From Planctomycetota bacterium (GTDB lineage: Bacteria; Planctomycetota; Phycisphaerae; WQYP01), in assembly GCA_021828925.1 (NCBI GenBank), contig JAJZCT010000002.1, positions 1 to 22,293 on the forward strand: a stretch of 22,293 bases of DNA, written 5' to 3'. A program made the translations under genes and the position numbers. The number at the start of each line of letters is the position of its first letter. Within the stretch, counting starts at the first letter, position 1. Positions 8,601 to 16,982 of the stretch are shown piece after piece. A model generated the notes under the pieces. It worked only from the letters and a program-made list of their open reading frames with translations, was not told where the DNA came from and made no database searches.

Positions 8601-9262
8601 TGGGCGGTGCCGCGTAACACCGGAGCATCCGGCGTGAGCGCACGCTGACGATGTGCCGCTACCCACGCCTGGGGAATCAGTGTACGCAACTGGTCGTCGG
8701 TAAGCATGTCGACGCCATTAAGCTCATGCGACGTGCGAAAGCCATCGAAAAAATGAATAAACGGAATTCTGCTGCGCAAACTGGCGGCCAGGGCAATAGC
8801 CGCCTGATCGTGCGCTTCCTGCACATTGACGGACGCCAACATGGCAAATCCGGTTTGTCGACAAGCCATGACGTCCGAGTGATCCCCAAAGATGGACAGC
8901 GCATGGGTCGCCAGGGAACGCGCCGCCACTTGGATGACAAAGCTCGTAAGCTCGCCGGCAATCTTATACAGGTTGGGAATCATCAGCAGCAGGCCCTGCG
9001 AAGAGGTACTGGTGGTACACATTGCTCCGGCTTGCAGTGCGCCGTGTGCCGCGCCGATAGCGCCCCCTTCACTTTGCATTTCTACAACCTGCAGTACATC
9101 GCCCCAAATATTTTTCTGACCGCGCGCGGACCAGTCGTCAAAAAATTCGCCCATCGGACTTGCGGGAGTAATCGGATAAATCACCGCTGTGTCGCTGGTC
9201 CGATACGCCACGCTTGCCGCAGCCTCGTTGCCATCAATGGTTAGATGTTGTTTGGTATTCAT
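5654..9262 (-). CDS. nifJ: Pyruvate:ferredoxin (flavodoxin) oxidoreductase, single-chain
   Basis: Oxidises pyruvate with CoA to acetyl-CoA and CO2 and passes two electrons to ferredoxin or flavodoxin. The 1202-residue length is that of the homodimeric single-chain enzyme, and all domains are present: the N-terminal pyruvate-binding part (YPITPASPMGE, 29-39), the CoA/gamma region (IIGDQTDLHAQGYFVYDSKK split over about 448-467), two ferredoxin-like [4Fe-4S] sites (C697/C700/C703/C707 and C753/C756/C759/C763), the proximal cluster ligands C827, C830, C855 and C1086, and the thiamine-diphosphate motif GDGWAYDIDFGGLDH to N1011 (977-1011). It starts 22 nt after hoxW with AAAGGA eight nt ahead of the ATG. 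Its position inside the hydrogenase block implies joint expression, so reduced ferredoxin and hydrogenase would be made together. No ferredoxin gene is in the window. Confidence 0.97.
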   Translation of the reverse strand: MNTKQHLTIDGNEAAASVAYRTSDTAVIYPITPASPMGEFFDDWSARGQKNIWGDVLQVVEMQSEGGAIGAAHGALQAGAMCTTSTSSQGLLLMIPNLYKIAGELTSFVIQVAARSLATHALSIFGDHSDVMACRQTGFAMLASVNVQEAHDQAAIALAASLRSRIPFIHFFDGFRTSHELNGVDMLTDDQLRTLIPQAWVAAHRQRALTPDAPVLRGTAQNPDTFFQAREAANSYYDALPQIVLEEMRRFTEMTGRVYQPYEYRGHPEATRVIIIMGSGAETTSETVRHLVEKGERIGCVIVRLYRPFAADMLVNAMPAAARNIAVMDRCKEPGSAGEPLYQDVMTALAQAMMVRTLPMGEMPLVIGGRYGLSSKEFTPAMVKAVFDELDKSHPKPRFTVGINDDVTHLSLPVDESFDLPMGDMVQALFYGLGADGTVGANKNSIKIIGDQTDLHAQGYFVYDSKKSGAMTISHLRFGHEPIRAPYLIRKANFIACHQFEFLERMDVLEMAASGSVFLLNAPLDREKVWDHLPVEIQRTIIEKRLKFFAIDANKVARNTGMGRRINTIMQTAFFAISGVLPRDSAITAIKKAIKKTYEKRGEEIVQRNYEAVDQTLANLHEIPIPAAATSTIRQESFAQSAMPDFTRRVQAVMMAGKGDLLPVSAFPVDGTWPTGTTKWEKRNIAVSIPEWDQQFCIQCNKCAFVCPHAAIRAKIYDQGDLAGAPVSFKHMAYKAPDFKGMMYTLQVAPEDCTGCGLCVEVCPAKDKANPKHKAINMAPQISIRERERDNFNFFLKIPELDRSRITRLDAKASQFLLPLFEFSGACAGCGETPYIKLLTQLFGDRLIIANATGCSSIYGGNLPTTPYTTNRDGRGPAWNNSLFEDNAEFGMGMRLGVDQHIRHAQRLVKQLAGRIGDTLSSALLEADQTSEKGIAEQRDRVVELRKRLGDIKEPEATILGQVADYLVRKSVWILGGDGWAYDIDFGGLDHVLSLPFDVNVLVLDTEVYSNTGGQSSKSTPIGAVAKFAAAGKSTQKKDLGLMAMSYRHAYVASIAFGANDNHTVRVFNEAAAYPGPSLIIAYSHCIAHGYDLTYGINQQKLAVDSGVWPLYHYDPRLITEGKPPLQIDSPKQKANVRDYMRNETRFSMIEKINPERFRMLSEASVRNTAERLALYTQLAGFAFPGTQAPSQSEPTTTAKGD

Positions 9263-9284
9263 GATCTAAGTCCTTTCATGACTT

Positions 9285-9827
9285 TTACGTTGCCTTGAGT
9301 GCCGGTTCCGTATCCTGAAATAATTGCGGCAGGAATGTTTTTCCCATGCTCCATTGGGCTATTGCGTGGTGCAGGTCTCCAGCGAGCCGGTCCACCGCCG
9401 CGGCCACGATGGGCGTTAATTGATCGCTGATTTCTAAGCTTTGACATCCGATCGCCGCGATCCACGCGTGGGGGCGTGCACCGAACGCGCTTTGTGCCAT
9501 GGCCAGCACCATTCCCGGCGTACAATGATGCCCTATGTGCACCTCACTGCATTCTTCCTGAACGGAGGTGATGGAAATGCTCCCGGCCGGAAGGGCCATG
9601 CTGGCATCAACAAAAATAATCCGTTGGCATGGAGCGATGTCCACCGAGAGTTCCGGTGTCAGTTGTCCGCAGGAGATCAGTTTGACCTTCTGCGAAAGTC
9701 GCCGAGGCAGAAGTGCGTTCAGTTTCTCGATAACCGCCGGTCCGGCACCGTCATCAGCGCGCAATGTATTGCCGTAGCCGATAACCAGCGTTTGGGGAAT
9801 CGTCGCATTAATTTCGTTGCAGTACAT
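9285..9827 (-). CDS. hoxW: Hydrogenase maturation endopeptidase for HoxH (HoxW-type)
   Basis: Nickel-dependent protease that removes the C-terminal tail of the hydrogenase large subunit once nickel is in place, closing the active site. The 180-residue protein begins with the family core LVIGYGNTLRADDGAG (about 14-29, acidic metal ligand D25/D26), has the second acidic residue in FVDAS (D74), and the histidine-rich EVHIGHHCTPG segment (H97, H100, H101), all as in the HoxW/HycI family. The start at 9827 is chosen because GAGG lies six nt upstream and homology begins there; the open frame reaches 9887 inside hoxH. The gene overlaps the hoxH stop by 20 nt, which fits a protease dedicated to this HoxH. 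The C-terminus runs about 25 residues past the recognisable fold. Confidence 0.9.
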   Translation of the reverse strand: MYCNEINATIPQTLVIGYGNTLRADDGAGPAVIEKLNALLPRRLSQKVKLISCGQLTPELSVDIAPCQRIIFVDASMALPAGSISITSVQEECSEVHIGHHCTPGMVLAMAQSAFGARPHAWIAAIGCQSLEISDQLTPIVAAAVDRLAGDLHHAIAQWSMGKTFLPQLFQDTEPALKAT

Positions 9828-11238
9828 CGCACACCTCGCCGTCGGCACGACATAGTTCAATCCGCAAAGGCATCTGTCCCAGGGCATGGGTCGAGCAACT
9901 CAGACATGGGTCAAAACAGCGGATCACAGCTTCCACTCGGTTGAGCATGCCTTCGCTTAGATGCTCGGCGTCCACAAATCTTTCCGCCACCTGTCGCACG
10001 CCCAAATTCATCGCCAGGTTATTGTGACCGGTTGCGATAATCAGATTGGCCCAGCGGATCAGACCATTGTCATCAATTTTATAGTGATGAATCAGCGTGC
10101 CGCGTGGTGCCTCGGATATACCCACGCCTTCGAGCCGATTGGGCCGCGCGCGTGATCGGACATGGGTGTTGAGAATATCCGGAAATTGCAGCAGGCGCTG
10201 AATCATTTCAATGCCGTAAAGAATTTCAATGAGTCTGGCCCAGTGGTAATGAAAACTGCTTTGCGGCGCACGGCCCAGTCGGGTGCGAAATACACCTAAT
10301 TCCTTATCCGCATTTACCGTACCGCAGCGTTCCGCCACAACCAGCCGGGCCAGGGGGCCGACACGGTAAATCCCAGCGGGGTATCCATGGGGCTTGAAAT
10401 AGGGGAACTTGAGATACGAATATTTTTCAACGGCCTCGCCGATTAGCGATCCGTAATGCCTCTGATCGTTGCGGCCCAGTTCCGCTATCGGGGCACCTTG
10501 GTGATCCACGAATTTCATGGCTCCGTCGTAGTGCTCCAGCAGACCTTCGGGATTTACAAGTCCGGCAAAAAGCGTCGGGAAATTCGCGAATGCATCTACT
10601 TCCGCCGGATAACGATTTTCCACCTGATGAAAATAATCCAACGCCCGATTCACCCGCGCCATAGCCGCCGGAATCTCCTTGAGAATCGCATCTCGTTTCT
10701 CCTCCGTCAGCGGGTCATTAACGCCCCCCGGAACAACCCACGCCGGATGTATTTTCTTCCCGCCCAGCATGGCGATAACATCCTGCCCAAATTTACGCAG
10801 TAGAATTCCGTCGCGGGCAAAATCCGGGTGCTCGCGAATCAATCCAAAAATATTTCGTCGCAGTGGATCACCGTCCATCCCGAATAGAAGATCGGGGCTG
10901 GAAAGATGAAAAAAGGACAGCGCATGGCTCTGCACCATCTGCGCCAGATTCATGATGCGACGGAGCTTGTCCGCGGTAGGTGGAATGTCAACCGCCAAAA
11001 TATCATCGCAGGCCTTGGCCGCCGCCATCAGATGGCTTACGGGACATATCCCGCAGATACGCGCCATAATGCCTGGCATTTCGGTCAGCGGTCTGCCTTC
11101 TACAAATTTTTCAAATCCGCGAAACTGCGTCACATGAAACTGCGCATCGCACACATTGCCGGATTCGTCAAGATGAATAGTTATTTTTGCATGTCCTTCT
11201 ATGCGGGTAACACCGTCAATAGTAATGGTTCGTGTCAT
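9808..11238 (-). CDS. hoxH: NAD-coupled [NiFe]-hydrogenase large subunit HoxH (group 3d)
   Basis: Carries the Ni-Fe active site of the cytoplasmic bidirectional hydrogenase, which interconverts H2 and 2H+ plus 2e-. The four cysteine ligands are visible: [10 protein letters not shown] near the N-terminus (C62, C65) and DPCLSCSTH near the C-terminus (C445, C448). After H451 comes a 25-residue extension (452-476) that the adjacent protease would remove. The length (476 residues), the N-terminal TRIEGHAKI strand and the hoxE-F-U-Y-H order identify it as the Hox type rather than a membrane uptake enzyme. The ATG has AAAGGA six nt upstream; hoxY ends 42 nt before it. No active-site ligand is missing. 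Confidence 0.96.
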   Translation of the reverse strand: MTRTITIDGVTRIEGHAKITIHLDESGNVCDAQFHVTQFRGFEKFVEGRPLTEMPGIMARICGICPVSHLMAAAKACDDILAVDIPPTADKLRRIMNLAQMVQSHALSFFHLSSPDLLFGMDGDPLRRNIFGLIREHPDFARDGILLRKFGQDVIAMLGGKKIHPAWVVPGGVNDPLTEEKRDAILKEIPAAMARVNRALDYFHQVENRYPAEVDAFANFPTLFAGLVNPEGLLEHYDGAMKFVDHQGAPIAELGRNDQRHYGSLIGEAVEKYSYLKFPYFKPHGYPAGIYRVGPLARLVVAERCGTVNADKELGVFRTRLGRAPQSSFHYHWARLIEILYGIEMIQRLLQFPDILNTHVRSRARPNRLEGVGISEAPRGTLIHHYKIDDNGLIRWANLIIATGHNNLAMNLGVRQVAERFVDAEHLSEGMLNRVEAVIRCFDPCLSCSTHALGQMPLRIELCRADGEVCDVLQRN

Positions 11239-11280
11239 GATAAAATCCTTTTGTTAAGACCCGTGGCATCCCGGCCCGGT

Positions 11281-11871
11281 TCATTTTCCAAAGCGCGAAA
11301 CGCTCATGGCATTCGGCACACGTCCTGCCAGAAATTCCGTCAGCACAAACCAGATGGCATCCGCCGACGGCGGGCAACCCGGCAGATACAGGTCCACTTT
11401 GATCACCTCGTGCAGGGGCGTGGCGTGGGGGCGCAATGGCGGTACAACCGTCAGCGGAAGGATGGCTTTTCGTTCTTCGGCTGTGGGCGGCTCCTGGGCA
11501 TTTTCCACATAAGCCCGGTCAAACAAGTCCGAGCGATCCCAATAGTTGCGCATCGCGGGAACATTGCCGGTAACGGCGCAGTCGCCCAGAGCTATGACGA
11601 ATTTGCTATGCGCGCGGATGACCTTGGCTTTGTGCAAATCTTCTTCACTGCTGACCGCGCCCTCCACCAGCGTTACATCCACGCTTTGCGGAAATTCCTT
11701 CGGATCCACGACCGGCGAATGTAATATATCCACCAGTCCGGCCAGGGTAATAAGTCGCTCATCGAGGTCCATCAGGCTCATGTGACAGCCCGAGCATCCA
11801 TCCAGCCAGACCGTGGCTACCGTGGGCCTGGTTGTCGTTGTTGTTGTGGTTGTAGTTGCTGTCGTGGTCAT
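11281..11871 (-). CDS. hoxY: NAD-coupled [NiFe]-hydrogenase small subunit HoxY, with Thr-repeat N-terminus
   Basis: Small subunit that relays electrons from HoxH through one [4Fe-4S] cluster. The ligands are C26 and C29 in WLDGCSGCHMS, C98 in GDCAVTG and C166 in LPGCPP, the single proximal cluster expected for HoxY. The length is 196 residues. The first 14 residues are unusual: 12 are threonine, encoded by a run of ACN codons with several consecutive ACA, and then the normal HoxY start (TVATVWLDGCSGC) follows. Other Hox small subunits I know begin directly with a short basic strand. The start overlaps the hoxU stop by four bases (ATGA), so the ATG is fixed by coupling. The Thr tract may be a tandem-repeat expansion with no functional role. 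Confidence 0.95.
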   Translation of the reverse strand: MTTTATTTTTTTTTRPTVATVWLDGCSGCHMSLMDLDERLITLAGLVDILHSPVVDPKEFPQSVDVTLVEGAVSSEEDLHKAKVIRAHSKFVIALGDCAVTGNVPAMRNYWDRSDLFDRAYVENAQEPPTAEERKAILPLTVVPPLRPHATPLHEVIKVDLYLPGCPPSADAIWFVLTEFLAGRVPNAMSVSRFGK

Positions 11872-12596
11872 AATTTAGCCTCCCGCATCAAAGTTAGATA
11901 AGGTAAAAAGTCGGTCTTCTTTTTCATTTCCCCCACGGCGGTTCCGCGGTGCGTTAATGCGCCGGTTGGACAGACATTGACACACTTGCCGCATCCGGTG
12001 CAGGTCTGGCTAATACCCCAAGGTTCATCCAGATCATTGATAATCGCGGACAGGACGCCCCGACCTTTAACGTCTTTGGTATGGGCACCTTCGATCTCGC
12101 CGCAGACGCGCACGCATCGCAGGCACAAAATGCACCGGTTTTGATCCATACGCATGTAGTCGTGCGAATTATCCACTTCCAGGTGCGGGAATCGATAGGG
12201 GAATCGCACATGATCGATTTCCAGCTTGGTCGCCATATTTTGTAATTCGCAGTGCCCATTGCTCACACATACTGAGCACACGTGGTTCCGTTCGGCAAAG
12301 AGCATTTCCACAATCATCTTGCGGTACTGCTTCAAACGCGGCGATGTGGTGCGCACGGTCATACCTTCGGTACACTCTGTGGCGCAGGCCGCGTGAAGTT
12401 TTGGTGACGCGGCGATTTCCACCATGCACAATCGGCAGCCGCCCCAGACGGTCAACCCTTCCAGAAAGCATAGTGTGGGAATGTCAATGTTATTCTCCCG
12501 TGCTACCTGGAGAATCGTCTCGCCGGAACGGCAACTGATAGCTTTGTCGTCAATGGTCAGCGTAATGGACTGAGTTGTTGAAGTAACTGAACTCAT
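11868..12596 (-). CDS. hoxU: Hox hydrogenase diaphorase Fe-S subunit HoxU
   Basis: Electron-wire subunit of the diaphorase module, homologous to the N-terminal part of complex I NuoG. In the 242 residues, a plant-type [2Fe-2S] site (C43, C54, C57, C71) is followed by the His-Cys [4Fe-4S] site in NHVCSVCVSNGHC (H105, C107, C110, C116) and two ferredoxin-like [4Fe-4S] sites (C155/C158/C161/C165 and C199/C202/C205/C209). All ligands are present. It connects HoxF flavin chemistry to HoxY. The start overlaps the hoxF stop by ATGA and the end overlaps hoxY the same way, so hoxF-hoxU-hoxY are probably translated in a coupled manner. Confidence 0.96.
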   Translation of the reverse strand: MSSVTSTTQSITLTIDDKAISCRSGETILQVARENNIDIPTLCFLEGLTVWGGCRLCMVEIAASPKLHAACATECTEGMTVRTTSPRLKQYRKMIVEMLFAERNHVCSVCVSNGHCELQNMATKLEIDHVRFPYRFPHLEVDNSHDYMRMDQNRCILCLRCVRVCGEIEGAHTKDVKGRGVLSAIINDLDEPWGISQTCTGCGKCVNVCPTGALTHRGTAVGEMKKKTDFLPYLTLMREAKL

Positions 12597-14245
12597 GGGA
12601 GCACCTCCAGTTCAATGTGTTCACTTGTGGCGGCATGTGCCGACTTTTCGCGCGCCGCTTGTGCCTCTGCGATGAGGGTGTGATATTCCTGTTCAAAGTA
12701 ACGCAGCGTACTAAGCACCGGATTGGGCGCTGATTGGCCCAGCCCGCACAAGCTGGTCTGCTTGACCATGTCGCATAAATCCTTGAGCAGTTGCAGGTCT
12801 TCAGGCGTGGCTCTTTTTTCGCAGATGCGGTCCAGCAGCAAGTGCATTTCATACGTGCCCACGCGGCACGGTATGCACTTGCCGCAGCTTTCAGTCATGC
12901 AGAATTCCATAAAGAATCGTGCTACATCGGCCATGTTGCTGGTTTCATCCATCACAATCATGCCGCCGGAACCCATGATGGATCCGGCTTTGGCCAGTGA
13001 TTCATAATCCACAGTAATATCCAGAAGCTCCGCCGGAATACACCCTCCGGACGGGCCTCCAGTCTGTACCGCTTTAAAGGCCTTGCCATCGGGAAGGCCG
13101 CCGGCAATATCATAAATAATGTCCCGAAGCGGAATTCCCATGGGCACTTCAATCAGACCGGTATTTTTAATCTTTCCGGTCAAGGCGAAAATCTTAGTGC
13201 CTTTACTTTTTTCAGTTCCGATCTTGGCAAACCAGGCCGCCCCTTTATTGATAATCGGTGCGACGTTGGCGTATGTTTCCACATTGTTAATCAGCGTGGG
13301 ATAACCAAATAGACCATAATTGGCCGGGTACGGCGGGCGCGGACGCGGTACGCCCCGCTTGCCTTCCACGCTGGCGATCAGCGCTGTTTCCTCGCCGCAT
13401 ACAAAGGCTCCGGCCCCCAGTCGCAGTTCAACATTAAAGCTGAATTTTGTGCCAAAAATATTATGGCCGATTAATTCATGCCGCCGCGCCAGATTAATGG
13501 CCTTGGTCAAGCGCTTTACGGCCAGCGGATATTCCGCCCGGACATATATCACGCCGTTTTCCGCTCCGACGGCATAGGCGGCAATAGCCATGCCCTCCAA
13601 CACCCGATGGGGATCGCCTTCCATCACGCTGCGATCCATGAACGCTCCCGGATCGCCTTCATCACCATTGCAGATCACATATTTGGTGCTCCCGCCGGCT
13701 TTGGAAACCGTGGCCCATTTCAAACCCGTTGGAAAGCCCGCGCCGCCGCGACCCCGTAGCCCGGAATTGGAAATTTCCTCGATGACCTGTTGCGGAGTCA
13801 TGGTGGTAACGGTTTTGAGCAACGCTTGATAGGCGCCGTGGGCGATGCAGTCAATGAGACTTTCCGGGTCTACAATTCCAAAATTTTCGCGGACCACCAA
13901 TTTCTGGCGAGTGAAGAACGGCTGTTGCGTATCACATAGCAATTCTTTAACGGGTTGGGTTGCCAAGGCCTCTACAATGGCGGGGGCATGTTCGGGCTTT
14001 ACAAACTGATACATCGCCTTATCGGCCTTCACCAACGGACCGTTGCAGCAAAGGCCCATGCAGCCGACGCCTTTAACACATACTTGATCCGACATTCCCC
14101 GGCGTTTAACCTCGTCGCTTAGCGCTTTTTGCAGAACATCGCTCTGCAGACTCATACAACCGGATTCGGTACACACACGAAGCTCGTGCGCGAATGTGTC
14201 CGCACGGGCCTTATCCATCATCGTCATTAACTCTTCGGGTTTCAT
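12593..14245 (-). CDS. hoxF: Hox hydrogenase diaphorase flavoprotein HoxF (NADH-binding)
   Basis: NAD(H)- and FMN-binding subunit that exchanges electrons between NADH and the Fe-S chain. The 550 residues form an N-terminal thioredoxin-like [2Fe-2S] domain (C25-x4-C30 and C62-x3-C66), then the NuoF-like core with the glycine-rich loop GRGGAGFPTG (165-174), the FMN/NADH segments CNGDEGDPGAFMD (192-204) and CGEETALI (283-290), and the C-terminal [4Fe-4S] site ESCGKCIPC (C454, C457, C460) plus C500. HoxE carries a second, separate [2Fe-2S] thioredoxin-like domain, so the complex has two of them, a feature shared with multi-electron-route hydrogenases. It follows hoxE after 2 nt and overlaps hoxU by ATGA. 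Confidence 0.96.
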   Translation of the reverse strand: MKPEELMTMMDKARADTFAHELRVCTESGCMSLQSDVLQKALSDEVKRRGMSDQVCVKGVGCMGLCCNGPLVKADKAMYQFVKPEHAPAIVEALATQPVKELLCDTQQPFFTRQKLVVRENFGIVDPESLIDCIAHGAYQALLKTVTTMTPQQVIEEISNSGLRGRGGAGFPTGLKWATVSKAGGSTKYVICNGDEGDPGAFMDRSVMEGDPHRVLEGMAIAAYAVGAENGVIYVRAEYPLAVKRLTKAINLARRHELIGHNIFGTKFSFNVELRLGAGAFVCGEETALIASVEGKRGVPRPRPPYPANYGLFGYPTLINNVETYANVAPIINKGAAWFAKIGTEKSKGTKIFALTGKIKNTGLIEVPMGIPLRDIIYDIAGGLPDGKAFKAVQTGGPSGGCIPAELLDITVDYESLAKAGSIMGSGGMIVMDETSNMADVARFFMEFCMTESCGKCIPCRVGTYEMHLLLDRICEKRATPEDLQLLKDLCDMVKQTSLCGLGQSAPNPVLSTLRYFEQEYHTLIAEAQAAREKSAHAATSEHIELEVLP

Positions 14246-14247
14246 GG

Positions 14248-14754
14248 TTACGCCTTTCTTCCTAAAGTGTCATCCACGGCCGCCAAAAGTTCAGTCGCGG
14301 AACGCTTTCCCAAAACCTTTCCGTCTACCACCGCGGTCGGGGCCAGGCCGCAGGCACCAATACATCGCGCAACCAACAGTGAAAGTTCACCATCTTTGGT
14401 TGTTTGTCCTTCCGCAATGCCGTAGTGGTGTTGCACCTCATCGAGAAGTTGCCGTCCCCCTTTGATGTAACACGCTGTTCCCATGCACACGACACACACA
14501 TGTTTACCCTGCGGCTTAAGCGTGAAAAAATGGTAAAATGTTGCTACGCCGTAAACCTTGGAAAGCGGCACTTTCAACGCTCCGGCCACCCATCGCATGG
14601 ATGGAAGATCCAGAAACCCGAACGTCTGCTGCACGCTGTGCAGGCTTTCAATCAACGCGTCGGGCTGAAAATCATTGCGTCGCATGGTGGTCTCAATGAT
14701 TTTCCACCGCTTATCCTCCGTTGGAGGCTTGGATAAAATTGTGGCGACTGACAT
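14248..14754 (-). CDS. hoxE: Hox hydrogenase diaphorase subunit HoxE (NuoE-like)
   Basis: Small thioredoxin-like subunit binding one [2Fe-2S] cluster. The ligands are C90-x4-C95 in VVCMGTACYIKGG and C131-x3-C135 in ARCIGACGLAP, preceded by the helical NuoE-type N-terminus (ALIESLHSVQQTFGFL, VYGVATFYHFF). HoxE is present in five-subunit Hox enzymes, as in cyanobacteria, and absent from the Ralstonia four-subunit soluble enzyme; it has been suggested to help exchange with ferredoxin or the membrane. The length is 168 residues. The ATG has AAGGAG eight nt upstream, and hypE ends 39 nt before it, the widest gap upstream in the block apart from the 42 nt before hoxH. Confidence 0.95.
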   Translation of the reverse strand: MSVATILSKPPTEDKRWKIIETTMRRNDFQPDALIESLHSVQQTFGFLDLPSMRWVAGALKVPLSKVYGVATFYHFFTLKPQGKHVCVVCMGTACYIKGGRQLLDEVQHHYGIAEGQTTKDGELSLLVARCIGACGLAPTAVVDGKVLGKRSATELLAAVDDTLGRKA

Positions 14755-14793
14755 GGTAAAAACTCCTTATTACCCGTGACATACCGCGTGGGC

Positions 14794-15849
14794 TTAACAG
14801 ATGCGCGGTAATTGTTCTCCATAAGGCTTCTGTAATATGCGCCATCCGCCGATGGATGTATGCAGTGTACACATGCCGTCTTTTTCCGGGGCGACATACC
14901 CGATAATGCACGCGTCTTTTCCCAGCGGATGCTGCCGCATGGCCGCCAATGCCGCCTGCGCCTGGCCCGGCCGAACGACGACCAGCACTTTTCCCTCATT
15001 GGCTATTTCCAGTGGGTCCAGGCCCAGCATGTCGGCCGCATGTTTAGCTTCGGGCTTTACTGGAATCCGCGATTCTTCCAGATTTATTCGCCGGCCGGTT
15101 CGCCCGGCGAGATCGGCGGTAAGGCCCGCTAAACCCCCGCGCGTCGGATCACGCATAAAAACGACTTCCGCAACAGCCCGGCGCAAGGTTTCTATTAAAC
15201 CGTTAAGGGGGGCCACATCGCTGCGCAACACGCTTTGCACTTCCGGCATTTCACGCGCCAGCATGACCGTCAGGCCGTGTTCCGCGATCGGGCCGTTGAT
15301 AATCAGCACATCACCGGGTTCCACGCGATCCGGATGCGGCAGCGGCTGGTCGGATAATTCACCAATTCCGGCGGTTGTCAGATAGATTCCGTCGGCTTGT
15401 CCGTGTCCCACCACTTTGGTATCACCGGTAATCACACGTACACCCGCTTCGCAGGCGGTTGCCGCCACGGAATCCAAGACCCGCTCCAGTACGCTGCGTT
15501 CCAAGCCTTCCGCCAGAATCATGGATAGTGCCAAAGCGCGGGGATGGGCACCGCATACCGCTAAATCATTGACGGTCCCGCTTACGGCCAGACGCCCAAT
15601 ATCGCCTCCAGGAAAAAACAGCGGTTGAACAACATAGCTGTCAATGGTCATGGCCAGCTTGCCCCCGGGGATCATGCCGGAGTCCAAAAGCTGCGAGAGG
15701 GCCGGATTACTTAGCCGTGGCAGGACAAGCTGGTTAAGCAATACATCCGTCAATTGGCCGCCGCCGCCGTGTGCCAACGCGACATGCGTAAATCGTGCGG
15801 GCATCGTGGAAGCCGGCATAGGGTCGCCATGGAATGGAGTTTTAATCAT
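14794..15849 (-). CDS. hypE: Hydrogenase maturation carbamoyl dehydratase HypE
   Basis: Dehydrates the carbamoyl group that HypF places on its C-terminal cysteine, giving the thiocyanate that becomes the active-site cyanide ligands. The protein has 351 residues and ends PRIC, so the essential terminal cysteine is intact. An AIRS/PurM-type ATP-binding fold is seen: AHGGGGQ near 26-32, then SGTVNDLAVCGAHP, GDTKVV and MRDPTRGGLA. An extended N-terminus (about 20 residues) precedes the family start. The ATG has a strong GGAGGT six nt upstream and overlaps the hypD stop by ATGA. HypE works with the HypC-HypD pair encoded just upstream. Confidence 0.96.
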   Translation of the reverse strand: MIKTPFHGDPMPASTMPARFTHVALAHGGGGQLTDVLLNQLVLPRLSNPALSQLLDSGMIPGGKLAMTIDSYVVQPLFFPGGDIGRLAVSGTVNDLAVCGAHPRALALSMILAEGLERSVLERVLDSVAATACEAGVRVITGDTKVVGHGQADGIYLTTAGIGELSDQPLPHPDRVEPGDVLIINGPIAEHGLTVMLAREMPEVQSVLRSDVAPLNGLIETLRRAVAEVVFMRDPTRGGLAGLTADLAGRTGRRINLEESRIPVKPEAKHAADMLGLDPLEIANEGKVLVVVRPGQAQAALAAMRQHPLGKDACIIGYVAPEKDGMCTLHTSIGGWRILQKPYGEQLPRIC

Positions 15850-16982
15850 GATTGCACCTCCAGCAGTTCTTTCTCTTGCCGTTTGGGCAATGTCATCTGC
15901 CTGAAATTCCCATACTTAAACCACGCGGAGCAAGTGCCCTCGGAACTGACCATGCACGGCCCGATAGGGGAAATAGGGGTACACGATTTTCCGAAGAGCT
16001 TGCATTGCACGGGCAGCGCCGCACCGCTGATAACTTTGCCACAGATACATCCCTTTGGTTCTCGCACTTGTGGCTCCGGAAGATTAAAACGTAACGCAGC
16101 ATCAAAGCGTTGATATTCCCGGCGCAGGATCAATCCGCTGTCGGGTAGGGTGCCCATGCCGCGCCATCGCGCATCCCCAGGTTCAAATATCTGCTCCAGC
16201 AAGGCTAACGCCCAGCGATTGCCTTTTTTATGCACCGCTTCGGGATATTGATTCACCAGAGCCGTTTTGTTCTCTACGACCAATTCCGTCAGGCAGACCA
16301 GAGCAGCAATGAGCTGCGCGGGTTCAAAACCACCGATCACACACGATACCCCGAATTCTTCGACAATCGGTGCATAGACCTCCGAACCGATAATCACCGA
16401 CACATGGCCCGGACATAGAAACCCTTTTATGGCGGGAATTTCCCCATCGGCTAAAAGTGCTCGCATCGCGGGTATGATGCGCTTGTGACTTGCCAGCACG
16501 CTGAAATTACTGATATTAAGCCGCTGAGCTTCGCAAATCGCCGCCGCCGTGGCTGGAGCAGTGGTTTCAAAACCCACTGCCGCAAACACCACTTCTCGGC
16601 CTGGTTCCCGGCGTGCCAGCTTCACAGCATCCATACTGCTGTAGACAATCTCAATTCTCCCGCCACGGGCGCGTGCGGCCTCCAGAGTTCCCTGCTTTCC
16701 TGGAACGCGCAACATATCACCATAAGTGCATAAAATAACATCCTGCCGTAAACCCAGGTCAATGAGCCGGTCAATATCTCCCTGCGATGTCACGCATACC
16801 GGACATCCCGGGCCGCTGATTAATCGTACATTTGACGGCATGACGCTTGGCAGCCCACAGCGAAAGGCGCTGGTGGTATGCGTGCCGCAGACTTCCATAA
16901 AGGCTACGTCATGCCCAATAGTTTTCGCGGCGACGTCCAAGCGTTGTAACAGGTCATCAATGGTATGTTGTGTCAGGCTCAT
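15846..16982 (-). CDS. hypD: Hydrogenase maturation Fe-S protein HypD
   Basis: Scaffold, together with HypC, on which Fe(CN)2CO is assembled; redox-active [4Fe-4S] protein of the cytoplasm. From the ATG at 16982 it has 378 residues. Conserved pieces include EVCGTHTTSAFR (C32), GPGCPVC (C60, C63), CTYGDMLRVPG, FAAVGFETTAP, GFLCPGHVS and the cysteine-rich C-terminus (CICGKVISGAALPVQC, then IGPCMVSSEGTC). The open frame continues upstream to 17084 within hypC but that part is arginine-rich and has no homology; the chosen start forms an ATGA overlap with the hypC stop. Confidence 0.96.
   Translation of the reverse strand: MSLTQHTIDDLLQRLDVAAKTIGHDVAFMEVCGTHTTSAFRCGLPSVMPSNVRLISGPGCPVCVTSQGDIDRLIDLGLRQDVILCTYGDMLRVPGKQGTLEAARARGGRIEIVYSSMDAVKLARREPGREVVFAAVGFETTAPATAAAICEAQRLNISNFSVLASHKRIIPAMRALLADGEIPAIKGFLCPGHVSVIIGSEVYAPIVEEFGVSCVIGGFEPAQLIAALVCLTELVVENKTALVNQYPEAVHKKGNRWALALLEQIFEPGDARWRGMGTLPDSGLILRREYQRFDAALRFNLPEPQVREPKGCICGKVISGAALPVQCKLFGKSCTPISPIGPCMVSSEGTCSAWFKYGNFRQMTLPKRQEKELLEVQS

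Noticed and set aside
8036..9244. Two plus-strand open frames (193 and 197 codons) opposite nifJ
   Set aside because: Antisense to the highly conserved N-terminal third of NifJ, with no known domain or Shine-Dalgarno; read as shadows.
10906..11724. Long open frame (272 codons) on the plus strand opposite hoxH and hoxY
   Set aside because: It spans the antisense of two well-conserved genes and their junction, has no recognisable motif, and its composition follows the opposite strand.
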